Source of the DNA: Excoecaria cochinchinensis
Taxonomy: Eukaryota; Streptophyta; Magnoliopsida; Malpighiales; Euphorbiaceae
DNA length: 64,000 nucleotides
Reading direction: 5' to 3'
Assembly: GCA_947683425.1 (NCBI GenBank)
Contig: CANTUQ010000058.1
Coordinates: forward strand, 15,625,501 to 15,689,500
The notes under the pieces were generated by a model. That model was not told the DNA's origin. It made no database searches and was given only the letters and a program-made list of their open reading frames with translations. Of the stretch, positions 1 to 11,636 are shown one piece after another. Numbering within the stretch: the first letter of the stretch is position 1; every line of letters starts with the position of its first letter. A program made the translations under genes and the position numbers.

Positions 1-200
1 GACCCAATAGGTTGTTGCCACGTGTCCAACATATGTCAGGCCACATGGCGATGACGTGTCCAATGTTGCCACGTTGGCGACAGGTGAACCAACTATAATC
101 TGACATATGGCACACTGTGGTTGTGAGACGTGGCAGGACAGTGGGAGGCGCGCGTGGTGTGCGTGATGGCACGTGGGCGCGTTATCCCTCCCTCTGCCTG
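1..200 (+). repeat. CACGTG-type leader of copia copy A (partial)
   Basis: This GC-richer stretch has repeated CCACGTG, CACATGG and ACGTGGC words. It corresponds to the leaders of copies B (37240-37840) and D (52220-52780), where the motif is denser. It lies between the LTR/primer site and gag. No protein is supported here; open frames through it are compositional. Confidence 0.6.
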
Positions 201-1546
201 CGCGTGTAGGCGCGTGCGGCCTCCTCTGACCACCGAATCAGCTCCGATTTTTTACAAAATCATTTTTCAAATTATTTCTGATTTTTTTTATCATTTTTTC
301 AAAATTTTTTGATGACCAGAAAATAAATTCTTATTTTTAAATTATTAAAAATATTATAAAATTGTGAAAAATGTGTTTTCTGCCTTTAAATAATTTTGAG
401 AAATATTTTTTTTTGAATTTTTTTTTGTGGATCTGTCCTTATTGTTGATTGAAATGTGTTTCAATCATATGAGTTTATACATGAGCGTATTAACTACATT
501 ATGTTTCTGTAATGTGTTGCAGAAATGGTGATGATAAGGACTCCTATGGTTTCTCGCACTCCGTTTGGGATTGCTTTAAGAAATACAAAAATGCGTTTAG
601 TAAGCAATATAAGAATGTGAAGGAAGATCCGAGCTGTTGACATTGATGCAATAGTGCATCACATAATGTTTATGCATGAAGAAATGTATGAGTGCATTTG
701 GTTAGGTGGTTTATGTATGAAAAAGTATGATAGAGTCCTGATCAAAGCGTTGACTGACTCATTTGTATATTATCCAGAACTCAGGGAGTTATTGGAAACT
801 ACCTGATACATTGGAGATAGAATTTATAGAAAATCTATCATCCACTTTTTGGCTAGAGTTGCCAAAAGATGAGTGTTGAGAAGCAACACTACATCTGTGA
901 TGAAATTGAGAAGTGGACGTAGTGTGCATCGTCTATGGCTTCATCAACGAACTTATGAGTTACATGATGAATTGATAAAGATGGTCAAAGAATCAGTCCC
1001 AGTATCAAGAAAGATTTTACGAAAATCTAGACTTCTAGATTAGTTGACATGAGTGTCAATTTTGGTTAGCGTTCAATTTTATTTAATAGGATTTATGTTT
1101 CCTATTGTTATTTGACATGAGTGTCTTATTTCGAGTTATTGGATTTTATTTATTGGATGAATAAATACGTTTATTTATTATGATGGCATTTAACTTCATA
1201 ATAAATATGTTTATTTTATTGTTAATTGCCTTACAATATTTTATGAGTAAAATAATTGCATGTTTATTAAGTAGAGGCTTAATAAATTTAAACCAATATT
1301 GTTCTCCTCTTAAGTTTGAAAGTTTAATAATCCAATAATTCATATTTACTATGCATGAAATTTTGACTTGTAAGGTTGGACATTAGGACTTAGAGGGTAA
1401 TTGGATACTATTAGTCGCCTTTTCGAATTGAAGCCTAATAGAAAACTTTACTAAGTTATTATTTTAGATGCGTAATAAATAGCATGTATTGCCTTATCTC
1501 TTTTAATATTATGCAACATTGTTCCATTTGAGATCAACGGATCCTA
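201..1546 (+). other. Untranslated leader of copia copy A
   Basis: This is AT-rich sequence between the ACGTG-rich leader and gag. Similar sequence lies at the matching place in the minus-strand copies (about 36100-37240 and 51000-52200). There is an acceptor-like TGTTGCAG followed by an ATG near 520-535, but the frame is soon interrupted. I see no supported gene. Confidence 0.5.
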
Positions 1547-2400
1547 ATGGATACTACTTTCAAGTCAATTGTTGCCAAACTTAATAAAGATATTAAGATA
1601 AATGCTGACAATTATGAAATCTGGAGTATGAGAATCCAGTATGTGCTTGAAAAGCAAAAAGCTATTGAACCCTTAAGTTCGGTTATGACTAAACCTGAGA
1701 ATGACACTACATCCCAGTATAGGCGGGACCGAAATGCCTGTGTAGCATAGAAAAAGAAGAATTTCACTGCTCATATCATCTTGCTAAGTGCAATAGATGA
1801 TAATATCACTAAACAGTTCCACAAGTATTAAAATGCAATGAATTTGTGGATCGCTTTGCGAGAGAAGTTCAAAAGTGTCTCTCTAACTAAGTTTTTGATC
1901 ATTAGTGATCAAATTTGATACATATCAGAAGATATCTGATTATTCGATGTGAAAATATCTATGAGAGATGAAAATGATAAGTGAGCTTAGTGAGGTTGGT
2001 TATAAGTTGATTGACGAGTAGCAGGTCCAAGTTGTTATCCATTCCTTATCCAAGAGTTAGAAGCATGTGAGATGTAACTAACTCATATGGACAAGCATTA
2101 AGATATTTGAGGATGTCGCTTGTCATTTGGAGCTTAAAGAGGACTAATTGACAGCGATTAAGGTCAATATCGAAGTGTATATGGCACAATCCCATTCTGA
2201 TAGAATGAGTTCTAATCAGAACAACAAAAGAAGCTTAAAAAGTAGGGATAAAGAAAAGTCTCGAGAGCCTAAAAAGCAAAAAGTAAAATAGAATCACGAA
2301 AGGGCCAAAGGCAAAAGGAAGGTAAACGTTTCAAGAGTGAAATATTTCAATTGCCTACATAAAAGACACTATGCAAAAGGCTGCAATGTGCCCAAACAGA
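1547..2400 (+). pseudogene. gag remnant of copia copy A
   Basis: The frame opens with MDTTFKSIV and continues with NYEIWSMRIQYVLE, the usual N-terminal part of plant copia Gag (Trp and aromatic residues of the gag-polypeptide/UBN2 region). It stops at 1748-1750 and carries on in pieces. At about 2340-2390 a zinc-knuckle remnant reads YFNCLHKRHYAKGC, in which the first Cys of CX2CX4HX4C is replaced by Tyr. Lys- and Ser-rich sequence precedes the knuckle, as usual. Several stops make it a pseudogene. Confidence 0.8.
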
Positions 2401-3469
2401 TACACTATTCTGACTCAAGAGTGAGTGAAATTTATGTATATAGTTCTGAATTTCATCATTTGTGGGTGATAAATTCAGAACCAATAGACCATGTAATAAG
2501 GGATCGAGATACCTTTATTAAGAGTTTTGTTTCTATTCTTGCTTTATTAAAATTTATTTTCAATTTACATTTTGAGGATAACAATACATGCTTATGCTTA
2601 AATGATGATTATTATGGTTGTAGTAAAGTGCTGAATGATTTTATTGTTATGGATGTGCACCATGACTATTTGAAAAAAACTAGTTTTTTCTTTGATTCCT
2701 TTCTCTTCACATAGTTATGAGAACAATGTAAAATTATGGCATACTAAATTAAACCATATTGGATAAGACCGAATGAGTCAGTTAGTCAAAGTAGGTTTAA
2801 TAGGCAATTCAAATAAGGTTGAATTACTTATATGCAAGCATTGCCTAAAAAGGAAAAATAATTATAAAATCGTTCGATAAAGGAACTAGAGCCACGTATT
2901 TCCATTGCAGTTAGTTTATTCTGACATATGTGGTCAAATGAATATGAGGGCAAGGCATAAGGCCTACTATTTCGTCACGTTTATAGATGACTATACTAGG
3001 AATGGTCATGTCTATTTGATTTCTCACTAGTCAGAAGCATTGTGTTGCTTCATGACTTTTATGAACTTAGTTGGGAATCAATTAGACAAAATGATTAAAG
3101 CTTTGAGAACTGACCGAGGTCGAAAATATCTTTCTGATGAATTTAAAACTTTATGTGATGAAAAAGGATGAAGAAGGGTTTGAGCATCAGTTGTCCATTC
3201 CCAGAATTCCACAACAAAATGGTGTTCCGAAAAAGAGAAATAAGACTCTCCTAGATATAGTTAGATCTATGACGGCAGAGGCAGATTTGCCAATCTCCTA
3301 TCAGGAAGATAATTTATTGACTACCACATATGTTTTTAACTAAGTGCCCTTCATATCTGTCACTTCTATAGCTTGTGAGATGTGGACTGGTCGACAAGCT
3401 GACATAAGCCATTTACAACCTTAGGGTTGTACTGCTTACATCTATGATACTTCATGTAAAATTGGTTAA
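2401..3469 (+). pseudogene. Protease and integrase remnant of copia copy A
   Basis: LWVINSEPIDHVIRDRD at about 2460-2515 matches the copia protease site (normally W-DSGA-DH), with the catalytic Asp replaced by Asn and Gly by Glu. The Gag-pre-integrase stretch with LWHTKLNHIG lies at about 2735-2870. The integrase core follows: YSDICGQMN near 2918 (first Asp), LRTDRG near 3105 (second Asp), and then a frame change. The following segment IPQQNGVPKKRNKTLL has Pro where the catalytic Glu region normally reads GVAERKN. Stops and shifts throughout indicate a dead gene. Confidence 0.85.
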
Positions 3470-5440
3470 TTGGAACCAAGAGGTAAAAAGAGTATCTATG
3501 TGAGATATTCTGAAGTATCAAAAGGATACATTTTCATGGATGAGCAAGAAAATGGCAGGATGATAGAATTCGGATCACGAGATTTCATATTCTTAGAAAA
3601 TGAATTTCCAAATTTGGGCAAAGTGAATCAAGTTTTCATTTTATATAAAACTCAGGAAAGAGGAACTATCAGGATCAGTCCATCCGAGTGGGAGAGAGTT
3701 AAAGGAAGAAGGTTAAGACCCTCATCCTCCAAATGATCCGAATGTTCGAGATCCTGATTTAAATGGGAGTATTTTTTACTGTAGTGGGATTAAAGAATAT
3801 GGTATTCCTAACTCCAGTGGGAGTAATGAAACATGGTCCTAGTGGGTGCATTGTAAATCACGATGAATATATGAGACATGTTTATCAAGATTCAGAATTG
3901 CGCAAATCTAAAAGGAGAAGTGTTCCTCGCCGACGATTTGAGATCGAAGGCTCGAACGAAACTCTTTTAGTTACCCCACAAGATGAGGAAGAGCCTAAAA
4001 ATGTTCAAGAAGCTCTTTCATGCCCATCTAAGGAAAGTGGATTAAAGCAATGGAAGAAGAAAAGGCATCTATGAGATCAAATCAAGTTTGAGAACTATTT
4101 GATTTATCGAAAGGACACAAATTAATTAGGAATAAATGGATACTCAAAGTGAAGCGATAAGCTGAAAGAAGTATCGAAAGATACAAGGCTCGGCTAGTCA
4201 CTAAGGGGTTTACACAACAGGAAGGGATTGACTACTCACCTGTTGTAAGATTTACGTCCATAAGGTTGATTCTCGCCATAGTGGCAAGTTTGGATCTAGA
4301 GCTACATCAAATGGATGAGAAGATTGCTTTTTTCGATGGAGAATTGGAAGAAGAAATCTATATGAGAAAAGGCAGCGAACATAAGGTTTGCGGATTGATG
4401 AGTTCAATCTATGGCCTTAAACAGTCTTCGAGATAATGATATTTGAGATTTCATGATACAATCATGTCGAATGGGTTCAACATGATTGATGAAGACCATT
4501 GCGTTTATAGCAAAAGCTCTAAAAGTAAATTTGTCATTCTAATTTTGTACGTAGATGACATACTCATAGCTGAAGATGACAAAGGGTACGTAAATATAAT
4601 CAAAGATTGGTTATTGTCTAACTTTCAGATAAAAGATATGGGTCAAGCATATTACATTCTTGAAGTTAAGATTTCAAGAGATCATTCGAGAAGATTGTTG
4701 TTCTTTTCTTAAGAGAAATATATCAACAAAGTCATTGAATAATTTAATACGCGAAATTGCAAGCCCATTGATACCCCTATTGCTAAGAATCAGTTTCTCA
4801 GCAAAGAAATATATCCTAAGATACCGAAGGAGATAGAACGTATGAGGAACGTTCCATATGGCAGTGCTGTGGGTAGTTTTATGTATGCAATATTATATAC
4901 AAGACATGATATGTACTGTGCAGTGGGCATGATAAATAAATATCAATCTAACCTAGGTGAAATACATTGGAAAGCAGTTGAAAGGATACTTAAATACCTC
5001 AAAGGTATAGCTAATTACTCTCTCTATTTTTGAGGCAAGCATTTGCAATTGAGAGAATACAGAGATATTGTTTGGGCAGGAGATGTGGATTAGAGGAAAT
5101 TCACTTCAGATTTTTTATTCTTGCTTGGCAAGAGTGCCATCTCACGGAGTGGCAAGAAACAAACTTGTGTAGCCCTATCAACAATGGAAGCTGAATTTGT
5201 CGCTTCCTCAACTTTAGTACAAGAGACAGTTTGACTAAAATGGTTTGTGAGCCATTTAAGAGTAACTGCCTCAGAGGTACCAGTGACAGTCAGTCGTAGA
5301 TAGCTTATAGTAGAGCTAAGCATGTCGACATTAAGTATCAATATATGAGAGATATTATTGCATGAGGAGAAGTGAACTTACAGTACGTTTTTGCGCATGC
5401 AGATCCATTGAGCAAACCATGTAATGAGAAATGTGTTTTG
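3470..5440 (+). pseudogene. Reverse transcriptase and RNase H remnant of copia copy A
   Basis: The integrase tail and linker occupy about 3470-4070. YKARLVTKGFTQQEG at about 4180-4225 opens the RVT_2 reverse transcriptase. LYVDDILIAED at about 4543-4575 keeps the YVDD catalytic site. The connection region PYGSAVGSFMYA with LKYLKGIANYSL lies at 4850-5025. RNase H follows with VALSTMEAEFVAS at about 5170-5210 and ends near 5430. At least five in-frame stops and shifts are visible. Domain order (PR-INT-RT-RH) is diagnostic of Ty1/copia. Confidence 0.9.
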
Positions 5441-6549
5441 AGAAATACATTAGATCTCAGGGTTTACGTAGAATTTAATTGGTATTGTTATATTTTATAT
5501 TATCCCTTAATGTTATTATTTATGGATAATAACCAAGTTCATGTGTTGGCAATACATGAGTGTGAATGTTTATGTGTAAATATTTGCTGTTATTTGCATG
5601 AGATTGAGCATATCGGATAGAGAAGTAGCCCACTCACAAGGGTGTTTACCTTAATTTTGTCAATGAATTGGCAAAGACTAAGATGAAATGATTTTTGAAC
5701 ATATGTGAATTCTCGAGAGCCTATTCAAAATAAAAGTGCCGTATTGCAGAAATTACAAGATTTGTCTTGTTAAGGTGCGAGATAAAAATATACGTAAGGT
5801 TGTATGCTTTGGATTGAGATCCAAATAAGGATTGTATGGAATCTGATGGTAAGTTAAACGTAACCACCATATTCTGTCTAAAAAGCCAAAAGTAGTCTTT
5901 AAGTAAGCGGATTAAAGTTGGATGTTTCGGTGCATCACGACCTTACGCTTCTGTATGCTTGAAATGTAAGATATGCGCTCCTTTAAGGGAAGGAATGAAC
6001 ACCATAACACATGTTTTATACCATGTGTGCTTATGTGATCGAGGGATGGAAAGTTAATATTATTGATCTCAACTTTCTCTATTGTGAGACCCTACCATAT
6101 TTCGATACTTAGAACCCTTAACTTATCCCTGAAGTATGGTTCACTGTGACTAGCTTAGTTAGTCTCCAAGAGGCCATGGGATAATTTGGGCTTGGCAGAC
6201 CTGGCCAGAAAAGCGAGCTGAATCTTGATGGATGGCATATAGTAAGAGGGGAAGATAGCCTTTTGATCACATTCAATTATTTTGTGGTTCACCGGCATGC
6301 CTATTATAGTTTCTATGCGTAGAGACATAATAGTGAACACGAAAATTATTTTATGAGATAATGAGTTAAAACAATGAATGTAAGAAGGCAATCTAGGGTT
6401 TGGCATACGTGAATAACTTTTCGAGACGCTATATATCCCTAACAGGTGTATAGCACTAGTGCTCTCGATGTATGCTGGTCATACGGTCTATCTGCCTGTA
6501 TAACTGGAGAACTAGACTGGAAATCGTTTCGTCATGTGCGAGTGGGAGA
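5441..6549 (+). other. 3' untranslated region of copia copy A with polypurine tract
   Basis: About 1.1 kb without coding capacity lies between RNase H and the LTR. The counterpart in copies B and D is 29799-31000 and 41117-44500. It ends with the polypurine run GAGTGGGAGA at 6540-6549 directly before the LTR start TGATAGAG, the normal place for plus-strand priming. Confidence 0.65.
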
Positions 6550-6776
6550 TGATAGAGTTTGGATACGCAAATGACTTTCGATATGGATCCGAATCCATAT
6601 CTATATGGAAATTACACAGGTATGAAAAATGTTCCATATTAGGTCATTTAATTAAGGGTTTGTTGGATTAAATAAGGGAGGTTACATATTAATTCCTTAA
6701 TTAATAGTTGTAATTTCCCATTTAATTTCCATTAATTTTGTAACTGCCATTTTCTATTAATTACCTTAATTAATAG
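6550..6776 (+). repeat. 3' LTR of copia copy A, left part
   Basis: It begins TGATAGAGTTTGGATACGC, matching the reverse complement of the LTR ends of copies B and D (GCGTATCCCAACTCTATCA). It is interrupted at 6777 by the Sirevirus-like element and resumes at 12915. Confidence 0.8.
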
Positions 6777-8049
6777 TGTTGGCCTAAGGTCACACTCTAA
6801 TTTTGATGATTATCAAACCTTAAATAAACTCTATTAAGAATTCTGTTCTAAACAAATTTGTACAGGAATATCTTCTATGAGTTTGTCTGATATAAAGGAT
6901 CACTATTCTGAAGAAAGCATGGACTTTAGTTGTAAATTTGTTTATTGCCTTAGTTTGCTAGAAATTAGGTTATTAATATGTAAAATCAAATTGAGGCAAA
7001 ATATTCTCATTCATGCATATCATAGTTTTAAAATTGCACAAAAATACTTTAAGTCAGAAAAGAACTTTTTATCAAAACTAATTTTTCGTCAGAAAATGGT
7101 TCTTTAGAAAATGAATTGCTGTGCATCAGTTTTCTACACAAATTTCTAAATAAAATTCTATCTACCATTTTCTAACTGAATTTTTGCTCGTATCAGAATT
7201 CTGGGCAAAACTCAGAATCGCACAAAAAGACAAAATAACGGCTAGAAAACGGCTAGTTGGTTTTTTACTTGTCTGTTTTGCCCTCCAACAGCTATAAACG
7301 GCTACCTTATGTTTTAAGCATCCAAAACTAATTTTTTGGGTATAAATACATGATGTTTTACCCATTAGAAGGTTAGAGAAAGTTTGGAAAGAAATTCTAA
7401 CTCTTAAGAGAAAAGCATAAATCTTTTATTTCACTTTCCACATCTTTTGCACTTCACTCTTTACTCATACTCCTCAATTTGGTTATAGCTTTTGTTGTAA
7501 TCTTAGTGTGAGGAAATTCTATTGATAAAGATTGTGAGTTGGGGTTGGCTAGAAACCTAGGAAGAATTCTAGTAAGTGTTTTAATCTTTTACTTTGGGAA
7601 AAAGATTGTGGGTAGATATACAAATTTAGGATTGTATATTGGCTTTTACTCTTGCCTTTAAAAGAGTTAAGATTGAAGAAAGACTCAAGTAGTGAATCTT
7701 GGGGAGTAGATGTAGGCATGTTGGCCGAACCACTATAAATTATGCGTGCAAGCTTTTCTGACATCTTTTCTACTCTGTTTTTATATTCTGAATTTTAATT
7801 TGTCAAATCTGTCCATAAAGATTTTCTGGAAAATTCTCCAACAAATTTCATATATTCATTTTTCAGAATTATCCTTGAATTTTTTATTGAAAAAGAAGTT
7901 ACAAAAATCTTTTCCAAGTTTGCATTAAGTTTCTGTTTTTGAAGTCATAAATTCTGTATTTCTAAACAATTCTGTTTCATTAGAAAATCAGCCAGAAAGT
8001 TTCGAGACACCCAATTCACCCCCCCTCTTGAGTGTCTTTGGGACCTACA
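6777..8049 (+). repeat. 5' LTR of the Sirevirus-like element
   Basis: TGTTGGCC to CTACA, 1273 bp. It contains a TATA box TATAAATA at 7341-7348, the likely promoter of the element. It is preceded by target duplication AATAG (6772-6776). Confidence 0.93.
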
Positions 8050-8051
8050 TT

Positions 8052-8063
8052 TGGTATCAGAGC
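8052..8063 (+). other. Primer binding site (initiator tRNA-Met type)
   Basis: TGGTATCAGAGC lies two bases after the LTR end. This is the standard plant copia minus-strand primer site, complementary to the 3' end of initiator tRNA-Met. Confidence 0.93.
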
Positions 8064-8110
8064 AAGTTCTCAATCTTCCTAAGGCTTAAAATCCTTGAGT
8101 GATCCTAAGA

Positions 8111-9790
8111 ATGGTTGACGCTCCAATTGCTACACCTTTTAAGGAAGGACACTCAGTACACCGTCCTCCTATGTTCAATGGTGAGAATTATCCATTCTGG
8201 AAAGTTGTAATGAGACACTTCATCCAATCACAAAATATGGATTGCTGGGATATTATTGAAGATGGATATGAGTCTCCAAGAAAATCAGCAACTGAAGCAG
8301 GAGCTTCTGGTGCCACTACAGTGTTGAAAACAAGAAAGGAATTCACTGAAGCAGAGAAGAAACTTGTGCAGCTGAACTCCAAAGCTATGAGTATTCTGTT
8401 TTGCTCATTGCAAACTAATGAGTTTAACAGAGTCTCTGGATGCGACACTGCCAAAGAAATATGGGACAAGCTGGAAGCAACATATGAAGGTATAAATCAA
8501 GTTAAAGATACAAGATTGCATGTTTTGATGGTTGATTATGAAAGCTTTAAGATGAAACCTGAGGAGTCCATATCTGAGGTAATTAACAGGTATGTGAAAT
8601 TAACGAATGATATTAAAGCTTTGGGTAAAAAACTTGATGAACATGATAAAATTGCAAAACTGGTAAGAGGTCTCGCACCTAGATGGGAAGCAAAAGCTTC
8701 AATTTTATTGGATAAGGATCTTAGCACACTTAATTTTGATAATGTATGTGGATCCCTTATTTCGCATGAGCTTTATATTAAATCTCAAGATGCAGAGAAG
8801 GAAAAAGACAGGAAATTAAAGGCTATTGCTCTCAAGGCAGAATTTGGAAGTGATTATTCTACAGGGGATGATGAGATGGAGTTAATCACAAAGAAATTCA
8901 GAAAGCTATATAGAAAAGGAAAGAAATCCTACAGAAAACAGCATAAAAAATTCCCTCATCACAAGGCAGAAAATTCATCAAAATCTGCTGGAGAAGTTAT
9001 CTGCTATGAGTGCAACAAACCAGGACATATCAAACCTAAATGTCCAAACTTGAAAAGAAAGGAGAAAAGATTCAAGAAGAAGGCTATGAAGGCTACGTGG
9101 AGTGACAGTGAAGAATCAAGCACAAGTGAAGCAGAATCTGAAAATTCTGATAAAATTGGTCTGATGGCAATTTCTGATCGTGAAGAGCATAATCTATCTT
9201 CTGATGAAGAGCAGAGACCTTCAGCTGATAATTCAGAGAAATCTGAAGTAAGTGATTCTGACTCTGATTCTGATGGTAATGAATATGAAAAAATGCTTGA
9301 TTGTTTTGAAAAATTGCATCATAAATATTGTTTGCTTAAGAAGACGCATACTGAAATGAAAAAGGTTTTTGATGCATTAAAATTGGAACATGAAAATGTT
9401 AGTAAATCAGAAACTAAATTAAAAAATGATTTTTCTGATTTAGAAATAAAATATGCATCTTTACATGAAAAATGCAAAGGAAAACAAGTTTGTGTGTGCA
9501 ATGATAATACTGTTGAAAATGTGAAATCAGTTCATGCAAGTTCATCAAAGAATTTTTATAAGAAAAATTATTTTACAAAAAGGATTGATAAGGCGACATC
9601 TTATAAAAAATTAGCAACTAATTCTTCTGCTACATGCTTTTATTGTTGCAAAAAAGGGCATATTTCAAAATTCTGTTTTTGTAAGAAGAATGCTAATTTT
9701 GTTAAACAAATATGGGTGATTAAGAATTCTGGAACAGTTACTGCTAACCCTCTAGGACCCAAGATAAATTGGGTACCTAAAAATGCTTGA
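8111..9790 (+). CDS. gag: Gag polyprotein, Sirevirus-like retrotransposon
   Basis: This is an intact frame of 559 residues from the first good ATG at 8111; the open frame extends 12 bases upstream to a GTG. It encodes the structural capsid/nucleocapsid protein that packages element RNA in the cytoplasm. The N-terminal half holds the UBN2-like gag domain with FNGENYPFWKVVM and an IWDKLEATYEG stretch. A first zinc knuckle CX2CX4HX4C starts near residue 298 (CYECNKPGH) and a second near residue 509 (CFYCCKKGH). An acidic Ser/Asp/Glu-rich linker and a probable coiled coil lie between them. Two knuckles and about 560 residues fit Sirevirus Gag. It is the least damaged retrotransposon gene here and may still supply Gag. 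Confidence 0.92.
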   Translation: MVDAPIATPFKEGHSVHRPPMFNGENYPFWKVVMRHFIQSQNMDCWDIIEDGYESPRKSATEAGASGATTVLKTRKEFTEAEKKLVQLNSKAMSILFCSLQTNEFNRVSGCDTAKEIWDKLEATYEGINQVKDTRLHVLMVDYESFKMKPEESISEVINRYVKLTNDIKALGKKLDEHDKIAKLVRGLAPRWEAKASILLDKDLSTLNFDNVCGSLISHELYIKSQDAEKEKDRKLKAIALKAEFGSDYSTGDDEMELITKKFRKLYRKGKKSYRKQHKKFPHHKAENSSKSAGEVICYECNKPGHIKPKCPNLKRKEKRFKKKAMKATWSDSEESSTSEAESENSDKIGLMAISDREEHNLSSDEEQRPSADNSEKSEVSDSDSDSDGNEYEKMLDCFEKLHHKYCLLKKTHTEMKKVFDALKLEHENVSKSETKLKNDFSDLEIKYASLHEKCKGKQVCVCNDNTVENVKSVHASSSKNFYKKNYFTKRIDKATSYKKLATNSSATCFYCCKKGHISKFCFCKKNANFVKQIWVIKNSGTVTANPLGPKINWVPKNA

Positions 9791-10010
9791 TTTTATTGCA
9801 GGTCTGCCTAAGGAGCACCAAAACAAAAAAATTGTATATGGACAGTGGATGCTCCAGGCATATGACGTGGGACAGCACCAAGTTTTTCAAATTGGTCTGA
9901 AGTATAATCTATTAAGCATCCGTCAATTGTGTGACAAAAAGAGAAGAAAAATTCTATCAGTTAAGAAGGAAATCAGGTATGAGCACATCAGAAATCTGAT
10001 TTTCTGTTAA
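9791..10010 (+). pseudogene. Truncated protease stub after gag
   Basis: In one frame, DSG at 9841-9849 is followed by CSRHMTWDSTKFF, the copia protease active-site region, and then a stop. In another frame, LKYNLLSIRQLCDKKRRK (about 9898-9950) is the downstream Gag-pre-integrase-like block. Everything after it in pol is absent. The pieces show that the deletion removed the C-terminal part of protease and all later domains. Confidence 0.75.
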
Positions 10011-11636
10011 GGTACGATTTCTAACGAAATTCTGATAAAAAATCTGCTGGTTAATTTTGAAATCAGTGTGAAAATGTGTGATACAATTTTTTTTTGTTAT
10101 TCTACTGGTTTTAAATATTAAAATATGTTAAATGTGACTTTCTCTTTCGTGTTCAATTATAAAAAGCTCATATTTTTTATTAAAAAAAAATAGTCATTTT
10201 ATTCTTTATTAAAAAAAAATTATTAATTAAATTCATTTGATCTTCTTCCTGCAAACAAATATCAGTTTGTTGAATTTAGTTTGTGGGTTTATCAAAAGAA
10301 TGGAATCAATTTAATTTTTTGAACTTAAAGTCCATCGTTATCTCATTGGAAAATGGAATTTGCTTTTTGATTTTTGTCTTTTTCCAAAGTCTTCTCAAGT
10401 TACTTTTCATTTAATGCCAAACTTGTTTCACACTCTTCCATTTAATTATTTTATTTGAAAGTGGTTTTAGTTTTCTCATTTCCATTCTCCCGTAACTTTA
10501 ATTTCCATCTTGTAAAACTTATTCTTTTCTTACCCATTTGCCCAAATTCAAGATTCAACACAAAAATATGGTGATTTTGATCACAACCCATCTCTTTCAA
10601 ATCAAAATCCGAGAAATACAACCCATGAAAATCAAAATCAAACCCAAATCAAAACCACCGTCCAAAATTATATTTGCCATATTTTCCTCCGAAATCGTCG
10701 ATCGAGCTGATCAATTGCAAAATTAATTTTATGGATGGAATTCGAAGGAAGAAAATCGCTGTTGAAATATTCAGGTAACGTAATTTTACTTCAATTTGGT
10801 AAAATCATTTTATGGGTTTTTGGGCAATATCACCAAAATTATCTTCATCGCTCAATTTGGGAAAAGAAAATTCAAGTCTCTCTGAATCTGCTCCTTTTAA
10901 GGTATTTTTTCCAGTGACTTGAAAAATATGTTTATTGCTGGATTTGTTTTGATTTTTTTTAATTGAGTATTATTGTGAAAAATTGGTTGTTTCTCTCTTC
11001 CCTGTTGCTGATGAGAAAATGGTTAAATTTGTTAGGTTGAATATGTTGATATGCTGTTGATTAATTTTTATTAAAAATCAAATTGCTAATTTTTGTTCAA
11101 AATCAAAATTGAAAAATTGGGATAAATTTTTGAGCTGATATGTTGGCTTATTGGCTAAAAATCAAATTGTTGGCTTATTGGCTAAATATATGTTGAGCTG
11201 ATATATGTGGATTGAATTTTATTGAAGAAAATTTGGCACATGTTGAGTTGTTATTGTGATTAAAAATGAGCTGATTCGATTAAATAAAATTTTATTGGAT
11301 GTTGGATCACTGTGATTATTTTTGGGATTTCTGTACACTTTTTATTGCTTGTGGCCTGTTTTTATTTATGGTGCAGGCTCTTTCCTTTTTGATTGATGAC
11401 AAAAAGGGGGAGAAATAGGTATATATTTTGTTGAGGATTTTTGGAAGAATTATGTGATTAAAATGGTTATAAGTTTTTATTAATAGTTCTATATAGGAGA
11501 TTTATATTTTTATAGTTTTTATATTTCTGTAATTATCCCACGCACATATTCAGGGGGAGCATTTTTTTTGGACTAACCTAGATAGATTTCTAATTGGAGT
11601 TTATTAAGGTTTTGTCATCATCAAAAAGGGGGAGAT
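10011..11636 (+). other. Non-coding spacer of the Sirevirus-like element
   Basis: About 1.6 kb of AT-rich sequence with no recognisable domain takes the place of pol and any envelope-like gene. It ends with several purine runs: AAAAAGGGGGAGA at about 11400, CAGGGGGAGC at about 11550, and the terminal AAAAAGGGGGAGA at about 11624-11635. Confidence 0.6.
11623..11636 (+). other. Polypurine tract of the Sirevirus-like element
   Basis: AAAAAGGGGGAGA sits directly before the 3' LTR start at 11637 and would prime plus-strand DNA. An almost identical tract after TGATGAC lies about 230 bases upstream, followed by a third partial one. Confidence 0.85.

Noticed and set aside
8188..9501. Minus-strand frames opposite the Sirevirus-like gag
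   Set aside because: Shadows of the gag coding sequence; no motifs and low-quality starts.
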